Below are positions 49,622 through 58,300 of a stretch of DNA of 64,000 nt, in pieces. The translations under genes and the position numbers were made by a program. Numbering within the stretch: the stretch's first letter is position 1; every line of letters starts with the position of its first letter. A model generated the notes under the pieces. The model was not told the DNA's origin. It saw only the letters and a list, made by a program, of their open reading frames with translations, and ran no database searches. The DNA is taken from contig CAKSCV010000001.1 of the NCBI GenBank assembly GCA_934444645.1, positions 62,001-126,000 on the forward strand. Direction: 5' to 3'. This stretch comes from an uncultured Eubacteriales bacterium (GTDB lineage: Bacteria; Bacillota; Clostridia; Oscillospirales; CAG-382).

Positions 49622-49650
49622 TTGATTTTTCCCGACTTTCGACGTATAAT
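49622..49650 (+). promoter_or_regulatory. Promoter of the epimerase-like gene
   Basis: TTGATT (49622-49627) and TATAAT (49645-49650), 17 bases apart, about 40 bases before the start codon. Confidence 0.78.
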
Positions 49651-49691
49651 AAATCTGAATTTGAATTCTAACCGAAAAGGAGTTGTATCAA

Positions 49692-50537
49692 GTGCTTCCT
49701 GTCGGATTATCTTCTTGCGGAAAAGCTGTGAATGAGTCGCTGCTTGACGCATACCGTTCGAGCGGCATTACCCATATGGAACTGTCGATGAATGCAAAAA
49801 ATTATGCGGCATTCGATTTCAAGGCCACGGAAGCCTTGGCAAAACGCTACGGCATAACGCTTTGGTCGCTGCATCTGCCGTTTGCACCGTTTGAAACCTA
49901 TGACCCGTCGCGCAGGGCGCTGTGCAAGGCGACGCTTGCGTATTTTAAGGAACTGATTGCCAAAGGCTCCGCAATCGGTATCCGAAACTTTGTGGTTCAT
50001 GCCAGCGGCGAACCGATTGCGGAAGCCGACCGCACCGAACGCATGAAATGCGCGAAAGAATCCATGGCAAGCCTTGCGGAAATCGCCGACAGCTATGGCG
50101 GAACCGTCTGCGTGGAGGATTTGCCGCGTACCTGCTTGGGCAGAAATTCAAGCGACATTCTGGAATTGATTTCCTTAAACGACAAACTGCGCGTTTGCTT
50201 TGATACCAATCATTTGCTTCACGAGGATAATGCGGATTTCGTGCGTGCCGTCGGAAAGAAAATTGTGACGACGCATGTTTCGGATTACGATCTTGTCGAT
50301 GAGAAGCATTGGCTTCCGGGTGAGGGAAAGGTCGATTGGCAGGCACTGGTGCAGGCGCTTAAGGAAGCGGGCTATAACGGACCTTGGCTGTATGAGATCG
50401 GCTTTGAATGTCCGAATACCCTTTGGCGCGAACGGGATCTGACCTGTGAAGACTTTGCAAACAATGCGGCGGAGATTTTTGAAAACCGACCGCCTCATGT
50501 GCTTTCAAAGCCAAAAAGCAACAATACGAAACCTTAA
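49692..50537 (+). CDS. Xylose-isomerase-like TIM-barrel protein (sugar phosphate isomerase/epimerase family)
   Basis: A 281-residue AP_endonuc_2-type barrel. Strand and metal-site patterns are visible: LWSLHLPFAPFETYDP, RNFVVHASGEP, TVCVEDLPRT (Glu ligand), LRVCFDTNHLL (Asp/His) and IVTTHVSDYD, then an H-W-L-P-G-E-G segment typical of this family before the last strand with WLYEIGFE. Such enzymes isomerise or epimerise sugars, inositols or related compounds with a divalent metal. GTG 49692 follows AAAAGGAG at nine bases. It is probably cotranscribed with the hemolysin III gene 28 bases downstream. Confidence 0.82.
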   Translation: MLPVGLSSCGKAVNESLLDAYRSSGITHMELSMNAKNYAAFDFKATEALAKRYGITLWSLHLPFAPFETYDPSRRALCKATLAYFKELIAKGSAIGIRNFVVHASGEPIAEADRTERMKCAKESMASLAEIADSYGGTVCVEDLPRTCLGRNSSDILELISLNDKLRVCFDTNHLLHEDNADFVRAVGKKIVTTHVSDYDLVDEKHWLPGEGKVDWQALVQALKEAGYNGPWLYEIGFECPNTLWRERDLTCEDFANNAAEIFENRPPHVLSKPKSNNTKP

Positions 50538-50565
50538 CAAATTCCAAGAAAAGGAGACAGTAAAG

Positions 50566-51231
50566 ATGACAAAAAAGAATTATTTGCCGGTGTATACACT
50601 TAGCGAAGAGCTGATCAATTCAATTTCCCACGGCGTCGGAACCTGCCTTTCCATTGCGGCGCTTGTGCTCTGCATCGTTCAGGCAGCAGTCAACGGCACG
50701 GCGGCAGGTGTTGTTTCGGCGTGTATTTACGGTGTTTCTCTGACCATGCTATACATCATGTCCACCTTATACCATGCCATCACCAACCGTACAGCAAGAA
50801 AAGTTTTCCGTGTGTTTGACCACACCTCCATCTTTTTCCTGATTGCCGGAACGTATACACCCATTACATTGGTAACGCTTGGCGGAGCACTCGGCTGGAC
50901 GCTGTTCGGCCTTGTTTGGGGAGCGGCGATTGTCGGTATCGTGCTCAATGCGGTAAGTATCGAAAAGTTCAAGAAATTCTCCATGATTTGTTATATCTGC
51001 ATGGGATGGGCGGCGCTCATCGGCATCAAGACCATTTATGAGCGGCTTCCCGGCAACGGCTTTACGTTCCTCCTTTTGGGCGGCGTGTTCTATACCGTCG
51101 GCATTGTGTTTTATGCGCTGAAAAAGTATAAGTATATGCACTGCGTGTGGCATTTCTTCGTCATGGCAGGCAGCATTATGCATTTCTTCTGCGTATATTG
51201 GTATGTTCTTCCGACTAAGCTGTATGCTTGA
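50566..51231 (+). CDS. Hemolysin III / PAQR-family membrane protein
   Basis: A 221-residue seven-helix membrane protein of the HlyIII/YqfA group. Conserved features are EELINSISHGVG at the N-terminus, the MSTLYHA motif, VFDHTSIFFLIAGTYTP and HCVWHFFVMAGSIMHFF near the C-terminus, whose histidines and aspartate form the zinc site in PAQR structures. Function in bacteria is uncertain despite the hemolysin name. ATG 50566 follows AAAAGGAG. A terminator follows. Confidence 0.92.
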   Translation: MTKKNYLPVYTLSEELINSISHGVGTCLSIAALVLCIVQAAVNGTAAGVVSACIYGVSLTMLYIMSTLYHAITNRTARKVFRVFDHTSIFFLIAGTYTPITLVTLGGALGWTLFGLVWGAAIVGIVLNAVSIEKFKKFSMICYICMGWAALIGIKTIYERLPGNGFTFLLLGGVFYTVGIVFYALKKYKYMHCVWHFFVMAGSIMHFFCVYWYVLPTKLYA

Positions 51232-51250
51232 ATTTTTACCGGCAAACCAT

Positions 51251-51286
51251 AACTCCGGCAGGATAAATTCCTTGCCGGAGTTTTTT
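51251..51286 (+). terminator. Terminator of the hemolysin III gene
   Basis: A stem AACTCCGGCA/TGCCGGAGTT with T6 tail lies 20 bases after the stop codon, between converging genes. Confidence 0.85.
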
Positions 51287-51301
51287 CATACCGTTTTCCG
51301 A

Positions 51302-52237
51302 TTATTTGAAGCTGCCGGGATTTTTTCCGGTTTCCCGGCGAAAGACCTGGCTGAAATAATTGCTGTTGCAAAAGCCGAGCATATCGCTGACTTCGCTGAC
51401 CGTGTGTCCCTTTTTCAGAAGATCGATGGCTGAGCGGATCTTGATATTTAAGAAAAACTTGTGTAAGGTATAGCCTGTGCTTTCCTTAAAGCGTGCTTGC
51501 AGCGTTTTTCCGCTTATGCCGAATAACGCGGCGATTTCGGCGACATTGATCTGCGAATGGGCGTTTTCCTCCAATAGTTGGATGACCCGTATTACCATAT
51601 CGTCGTTTTCGTCCGCTTCGCGGGCATTTGTGTGTTCCGCCAAAGCCACCGACAGAAAGAAGGCTTCAAACAAACGGATGATCACCTGCAAGGCATCCAT
51701 GTTGTGATAAAAGGTCAAATAGCTCGGAACGCCGATGGAATAATGCGGTTCGCCGCTGTACGGCACCTGATACTTGTTGTTGTAGTAGGAAATATAGTTA
51801 AGAACCGCGTCTAACAGCAGCTTTTCCGGCTCTCCGACATGATAGACCACGTTTTTTAACCGGTTCGCGAAAGTACCTTCCAAATCAAAGGACATATTGA
51901 GAATTTCGCAGGATTTGTCCGGCAGCGGACATAGCTCATGAAATTCCATGGGAGGCAGAAAAATGATGTCGCCGGTTCGGAGCAAGTGTGTGTCTGTCCC
52001 GGCGATCTGCGTCACTTCGCCTTCGATGACGTATAGAATTTCCCATGCCGTATGACATTCCGGCGCCCAAGAGGTGCCGGCTTTCTTTTTGGAAAGGTAC
52101 AGCGTGTGGATGTTTGTAAGGGAAATTAGCTGCTTGTTGGCAAAGGATTCCGGCAAGGAAACTTCGTAGCCTTGATTGATATATGGCGGCAATGGGTATT
52201 TATTCTTTTCTTGATTGTCGAAATTTCTCTTTTTCAT
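51302..52237 (-). CDS. AraC-family regulator divergent from the WbsX genes
   Basis: A 311-residue regulator. A cupin domain (about 60-115: ECHTAWEILYVIEGEVTQIAGTD, GDIIFLPPMEFHEL) is followed by a long helical linker and the AraC DNA-binding domain (INVAEIAALFGISGKTLQARF and TVSEVSDMLGFCNSNYFSQVF, ending GKNPGSFK). Its start codon lies inside the first of three direct repeats in the intergenic region, so it may repress its own expression. It is transcribed away from two giant WbsX-domain genes, which it probably activates. Confidence 0.88.
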   Translation of the reverse strand: MKKRNFDNQEKNKYPLPPYINQGYEVSLPESFANKQLISLTNIHTLYLSKKKAGTSWAPECHTAWEILYVIEGEVTQIAGTDTHLLRTGDIIFLPPMEFHELCPLPDKSCEILNMSFDLEGTFANRLKNVVYHVGEPEKLLLDAVLNYISYYNNKYQVPYSGEPHYSIGVPSYLTFYHNMDALQVIIRLFEAFFLSVALAEHTNAREADENDDMVIRVIQLLEENAHSQINVAEIAALFGISGKTLQARFKESTGYTLHKFFLNIKIRSAIDLLKKGHTVSEVSDMLGFCNSNYFSQVFRRETGKNPGSFK

Positions 52238-52278
52238 AGGAAATTACTCTTTTTCATATAGATTTATTCTTTTTGTTA
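52228..52278. repeat. Three direct repeats spaced exactly 20 bases (candidate AraC operator)
   Basis: TCTTTTTCATA at 52228-52238 and 52248-52258 and TCTTTTTGTTA at 52268-52278 lie on one face of the helix, between the AraC gene and the first WbsX gene. Just downstream are two overlapping TATAAT boxes (about 52281-52293) without good -35 boxes, as expected for an activator-dependent promoter. Confidence 0.6.
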
Positions 52279-52360
52279 GTTATAATATATAATAGAGATG
52301 AAGTTTACGCAAGGGTTTTGATGAATAATTCTCAATTTGTTTTCAAAAAGGAATGATCCA

Positions 52361-55348
52361 ATGACAAAAAAACCGGAATACCCGCTCATTTTGATCGACG
52401 ACGAACGACACAACGGCTGGATGCGGCAATCGAACTGGGATTGCGACTTGCGCGGTGCAGGCGGCGAAAGCTGTCAAAAAAGCGACGGCAGGCAGGTGCT
52501 AAGCTGCAATACCGACTACCCGACTTGCCTAAAACGTGATATCAACCGCCAAACCGACGGAACCTTGGTGCTTGAAACCGATCTTACCGTGAAAAGCGGC
52601 AGCGGCCTCTATATCGGCTTCTGGGGCAAAGAAACGGAAGCGGTCAAGCTTGTGTTTGAGAACGGCTCCTTTACGGCAGCCGGCAAAACGCTTTTTGCGT
52701 TCCCGTACGGAACCCACCGCTTTCAGTTTATCGCGGACATCGACAAAGGCGTTGCTAAGCTTCATATCGATGGCGCTTGGAAAGCTGAAATTCCCTTTAC
52801 GGGTAACGCCGATTGCATCGATTCCTTCCGAACCGGCTTTGCAAAAGAAGCTGTGGGCGAAGCGCTGCTTGGTTTGAATTTCAAACTAAGCAAAAACTTT
52901 CTTGTGTTCGATCTTTGCGTCAGTGCCATTGAAAGCGCGCTTCCGCTGGAATATGAGCTGTACACGGAAACCGGCAAAGCCAAAGCCGTTTACAGACGCT
53001 ACACACCGAAAACGCTCTATCATGTATACGATTTAACGGCACAAAAGGAAACCGATGCCGGTGTTGTCCGCCATTTTGACCGTGCTTCCGGCAACGTATC
53101 GTTTGAAATCAAATACCTGCCGCCCGAAAAGAATACCGCTGTGAAGATTTCGCTTCTTGCGGCGGATAGGACGGTCATCACGCTGACGGATGACGGCGAA
53201 CACGTATACGTCGGAGAACAAAAGCTGTATCACCATTGTAAAAATGTTTGGCAGACGCTGAACATTGAAGCGGATACCGCTTCGCAAACCGCTCTTATCT
53301 CTCTCAACGGCAAGAAGGTAACGACGCTTGCTTTTGAGAACCAAACGGAATTTGTCGATGCATTTTCCATTGCCCTTCACGCACAAAAGAAAGCGTCGGT
53401 TCTGTTTGCCGATATGGTCGTGTTTGTCAAACCGCCGTATCCGGCCGATTATGTCCCCGAGCCGCTCGTCCCCGAAAAGAAGGGCGAATACTATGTCGGC
53501 ATCAACGTGTGTCCGATCTGGCACGGCGGTCATCACTATGGCTGGGACGAGATCACGCCGTTTCAGGAAAACCGCCCGTATTTGGGCTTTTACGACGAAG
53601 GCATCCCGGAGGTCGCCGACTGGGAAATCAAATGGATGTGCGAGCATGGCATCGACTTTGAGCTATACTGCTGGTATGCCGGCCAAGCCGACGCGCCGAT
53701 GGTGCGTTCGTCCTGGTCAAGTGCCATTCATAACGGCCACATGAAGGCAAGATATTCGGATAAAGTAAAAATTGCTTTGCTGTGGGAGGCCTCCGCCAGT
53801 GCCCATCCGCAGTCGCTCGAAGATTTCAAAAAGTACTTTGTACCGTATTTTATCGATTACTTCTTCAAGGACAGCCGCTATATGACCATTGACGGCTATG
53901 CGATCATGTCCATCTATTCGCCGTGGACGCTGATTCAGAATTTCGGCAGTGCGGAAAAAGTCCGCGAGGCTTTGACGTATCTGCGAAGCGAAGTGCGCAG
54001 CCTCGGCTACAAGGATCTTGTCATCATGTGCTGCTCGGAAAACGTACCGAACACCAAGCTGTGCGGCGTCGATGCCGTCCATGCCTACAACTGGGGCAGA
54101 AAGGGCTATGACCCGGACTCGACCAAGGAGTATGTCCGCGAGGATGTCAAGGCAGGGTACGTACACTGCGTGCCGACGGTGAGCATGGGCTACAACGTGG
54201 TGGCGTGGAACATGGGACGTTTTCCCTGCATGAAGCCGGACGATATGCAAATGCTTCTCGAATGGTGCCGCGATGAGATCCTGCCGCTCTATAAGGACGA
54301 ACAGGAATCGTGGAAGCGCAAGCTTGTCATGCTTTCCACCTGGAACGAATACGGCGAAGGAACCTATCTCATGCCGGCCGGCATTCACGGCTTCGGCTAT
54401 CTCGACGCCGTGCGCAGTGTGTTCTGCAAGGATGTGCCGCACGCCGATACAGCACCGAACCGAGAGCAGTTAAAGCGGTTGGATGTCATGCATCCGATGG
54501 AACGGAAAATCCTTCTTCCGCTTGAAAAGATCCCAATGCCGGAAACCGGCAAGGTGTACCGCCGGTTCACCTTCCAAAGCAAGGAAGATTTTGATAAATG
54601 GGAGTTCCACGGGTTTTCCAAGGTGGAAATCAAAGACGGAAAGCTTGTCGGTCATTCGGACAAACCGGACCCGTACATGGTTTTGAAGGAGGCTTATCTG
54701 CCGATCGACGCGGCAAAGGTTTCGCTTATCCGTGCGCATATCCGCGCCAATAAGGCCGGACACCGCGGCTGCTGCATTCAGGCATATTATTCGGTAACGC
54801 CGGATAAGAAGCTGTACGAATCTTCCTTGTATGAGTTGACCGATCCGAACCATGTCACCGCATTGGATCTAAAGGTCGGCAACAACAAACAAGCGCCATG
54901 GAAGGATCAGGTCACGGCCTTCCGCTTTGACCCGATCTGGGGCGAGGGCGATTTTGAACTCGTCGATATCGAATTTGTGGAAGCACCGGCGCATAAAACG
55001 CTCTATATTGACGGAAAAACCATCATTTTGGCGCAGTATATGCAAGAGCTTGACGGAAAGACCTATCTTCCGTTCGATGCCCGAAGCGACCTTGTGCATA
55101 TCCCGAACCTGTACTATGAGTGGCACGAAACCGAACGTTCGCTGTATCTGTTCGGCGTGAAAAATGCCGTACTTACCGAAAACAGCGATACAGCCGTCGT
55201 TGACGGGCAAAGCATCTCACTCGAGCGTCCGATGACGCTGTATGACGGTATGCCGCTCATCGAAACGGAATTTTTCGCGGATATCTTAGGCTTTTCGTAT
55301 CGCAAAGACCAAACCGGTGTCTATATGACATCGAAAAATAAACAGTAA
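52361..55348 (+). CDS. Large cytoplasmic WbsX-domain (GH99-like) protein
   Basis: A 995-residue protein without signal peptide. Residues about 1-370 contain two LamG-like beta-sandwich modules. A WbsX domain (about 376-690) has GWDEITPFQENRPYLGFYDEG, ADWEIKWMCEHGIDFELYCWY and STWNEYGEGTYL; WbsX is related to the endo-mannosidase family GH99. About 725-880 resembles a carbohydrate-binding sandwich, and about 885-995 a copper-amine-oxidase-N-like domain. ATG 52361 has AAAGGAATG upstream; TTG 52337 has none. It is 13 bases before a larger secreted paralogue. A glycan-degrading role is inferred from domains and the AraC neighbour. Confidence 0.78.
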   Translation: MTKKPEYPLILIDDERHNGWMRQSNWDCDLRGAGGESCQKSDGRQVLSCNTDYPTCLKRDINRQTDGTLVLETDLTVKSGSGLYIGFWGKETEAVKLVFENGSFTAAGKTLFAFPYGTHRFQFIADIDKGVAKLHIDGAWKAEIPFTGNADCIDSFRTGFAKEAVGEALLGLNFKLSKNFLVFDLCVSAIESALPLEYELYTETGKAKAVYRRYTPKTLYHVYDLTAQKETDAGVVRHFDRASGNVSFEIKYLPPEKNTAVKISLLAADRTVITLTDDGEHVYVGEQKLYHHCKNVWQTLNIEADTASQTALISLNGKKVTTLAFENQTEFVDAFSIALHAQKKASVLFADMVVFVKPPYPADYVPEPLVPEKKGEYYVGINVCPIWHGGHHYGWDEITPFQENRPYLGFYDEGIPEVADWEIKWMCEHGIDFELYCWYAGQADAPMVRSSWSSAIHNGHMKARYSDKVKIALLWEASASAHPQSLEDFKKYFVPYFIDYFFKDSRYMTIDGYAIMSIYSPWTLIQNFGSAEKVREALTYLRSEVRSLGYKDLVIMCCSENVPNTKLCGVDAVHAYNWGRKGYDPDSTKEYVREDVKAGYVHCVPTVSMGYNVVAWNMGRFPCMKPDDMQMLLEWCRDEILPLYKDEQESWKRKLVMLSTWNEYGEGTYLMPAGIHGFGYLDAVRSVFCKDVPHADTAPNREQLKRLDVMHPMERKILLPLEKIPMPETGKVYRRFTFQSKEDFDKWEFHGFSKVEIKDGKLVGHSDKPDPYMVLKEAYLPIDAAKVSLIRAHIRANKAGHRGCCIQAYYSVTPDKKLYESSLYELTDPNHVTALDLKVGNNKQAPWKDQVTAFRFDPIWGEGDFELVDIEFVEAPAHKTLYIDGKTIILAQYMQELDGKTYLPFDARSDLVHIPNLYYEWHETERSLYLFGVKNAVLTENSDTAVVDGQSISLERPMTLYDGMPLIETEFFADILGFSYRKDQTGVYMTSKNKQ

Positions 55349-55361
55349 AGGAGACCAAGCA

Positions 55362-58300
55362 ATGAACTTCAAATTCTTACGCTTCACGGCCATTTCGACG
55401 GCAATCGCGGCAATGGTTACGGCCACCAGCTATGCGGATTTTGCCAAAACCAGAACCTACCAAAACACGTTTGACGATGTTTCCGCCGATTCCTGGTATG
55501 CCGCAAACGTTGCCGATGCCTATGAACTCGGCTTTATGAACGGGGATGTGTACAACATCTTCAATCCCGACGGGGATGTTACGGTCGCTGCCGGTATTAC
55601 CATTGCAACGCGTATCCATGCCATCTACAACGGGAAAGAGGAGCCGACCAACAGCATGACCCGCACCTGGTATGACAACTATGTGCGCTATGCCATTGAA
55701 AACGGCATTATGGAAGAGGGCTCTATTTCACCCGGTGAGAGCAGCATTACCCGTGCCGAAATGGCATCGCTCATCGCGGCGGCACTTCCGGACGATTACT
55801 TTAAGCCCATCAACGATGTGAAAGAAATCCCGGACGTCAATCTTTCCGCTTCGTATGCGGACGCACTCTTAAAGCTGTATAACGCCGGTGTTGTCATGGG
55901 TTCGGATGCTTACGGCACGTTCAACCCGGATGCACCCATCAAGAGAAGCGAATGCGCCGCCATTATCGGGCGCGTCGCGTTTCCCGACAAGCGGCTTTCT
56001 AAGACCTTGGAAACCAACCCCGCCAAAGACGCGTATCTGCTTGCCGAAAACGACAGATATACCCACAATCTTGTAAACAGCGATACGGCTGTACTAGAAA
56101 GCGTTTCCAGCGGCTGGGAATTTGATAACCGCGGCGGTATTCCGCGAACCAGCATAAAAACGCCTACTGTGCCGCTGCTCGATATCAGTACGACCGAAGG
56201 AATGGCGCTCATCCGCAAATTCAATCCCATCACCGACGGCGTTATCACCGCAGATTTTGTTCTGTCGGTAGAAGGTGCCGGCGGCTATGTCGAATTCCGC
56301 GATATTAACGGAAAATCGACCTATAAGGCTTATTTTGACGGCAACGGCTGGTCGGTGCAGAACGCCGCTGTCGCAGCGCCCAAAGCGGACAGCTATACCT
56401 TCCGCGTCATCTTAAACTTAGAAACCAAGACCGCTTCGACGCTCATCAACGGCACGTCTTACGGCGAAACGGCGCTTTCGTCCGATTCGGTTCTTGACTT
56501 CCGCTTTGCGACCGATGAAAAGGGAACGCCGGAGCTCATGCCCGGCTCGCTCCGCATGACGGTCAACTACGGTGTGAACGAAAACTTCGATATCGCGACT
56601 CCCTCCGATGTCTACGGCTGGACCGTGCAGGGCGACGTGAAAGCCGAGAAAAAAGAGCTTGTCTTAACCGGTGAAAGCTCTCTTACCAAGACGTTTGCGC
56701 CGCTTACCGGCAAGTATCTTGCTTCGACCTATTTCATCCTGCCGGAAGGCACCGAAAGCATTCGCTTTGCCGTATCCTCCGGCGGATATGATGCCATAAG
56801 CATCACCACTTCCGGCGGAAAGCTTTATGCAAACGGCACGGAATTGTATACGCTCACGCCGAATATGTGGTATCGTCTGCGTTTGGAAGCGAATCCGAGC
56901 CTTGAATCCGTCGCTGTGAAGCTCAACGGCAGAACGCTTGCCGCTATTCCGCTCGGCACGACGGCTTTGCCGGATACGCTCACTGTCGCAAGCACGAGCG
57001 GCGCGGCACGCTTTGATAATATCGAAGTCTACGCAACGCCGGATCACCCGGATTATGCACCCATTCCCGAAAACAAGGCAAATCTCTATGACTATGTGGT
57101 CATGGTCAATGTCTGCTCGCTTTGGAGAGACAACGGCACACATTATGGCTGGGGCGTTATCTCGCCGTTTGACGACAACAAGCCGGTGCTCGGCTATTAC
57201 GACGAAGGCTCGCCGGAGGTTGCTGACTGGGAAATCAAGTTCATGGCGGAACACGGCATTGATGTCCAGGCATTCTGCTGGTATAACGACAACGATAACG
57301 GTCCCGTAAAAACACCGGCACATTCGTATGCACTCAACGAGGGCTTTAAGAACGCCAAGTATAAGGATTACATGAAGTATGTCCTTCTTCTCGAGCTGCA
57401 GGCCGGAAAAGGCTTTGATATGGATCAGTTCAAAAACTACATGATTCCGTACTGGTTTGAAAACTATTTCTTGGATGACAGCTACTTAAAGCTGGACAAC
57501 AAGCTTGTGATCCATTCGTACTCCACGTCGCTTCTTTCGACAGAAAAGTATTTCGGCAGTATGGCTGCAGCCAAAGAAGCACTTGCCTATCTGAACGACT
57601 GCGCCAAGGCCTATGGCTTTGCCGGCGTGATCCTCTTGGGCGATACCGGCACGGAGCTTGTGGACGGCATTGCCGCCTACAGCTGGAGCAGAACCGGCTA
57701 TCTGTATCAAACCAACGTCGATAGGAATACCGAAAACTATAAAAAAGGCGCGTCTGCCGCACATCCGTATTATATGGTTCCGACCGTGTCGGTCGGCTTC
57801 AACTCGGTTGCATGGCTCAATGAACGCTATCCGCTCATGACGCTTGAGGACTACGAAAAGACCAATAAATGGGTTAAGGAAACCTATATCCCGCAATACG
57901 CAGACAAATCCAATTGGCAGAACAACCTTGTCGTGCTCTCCACCTGGAACGAATACGGTGAAGGAACGTATATTTCGCCGTCCGGGCTCAACGGCTTCGG
58001 CTATTTGGATGTTATCCGAAAGATATATACCAATCTTCCGGCAAGCGAAAAAGCGGATGTCTATCCGACCGCAAACCAGCTTGCACGCATCAATCACCTC
58101 TATCCGCAGAGCTACCGTGTGTTAGAAAGACTTCGCGAAAACGAAGATCTGACCACCGGCTCTCTTGCCGAGGATACTAAACTGGAATCCAAGGAAACCT
58201 ATATTCTGGAAGAAGCCAATGTTTACCTCGGCGGCAGTGCGGACCCCTCGTTTTCCGAAGAAGGCGTTACGGCAACAGCCGATGAATCCGGCGACCCCAG

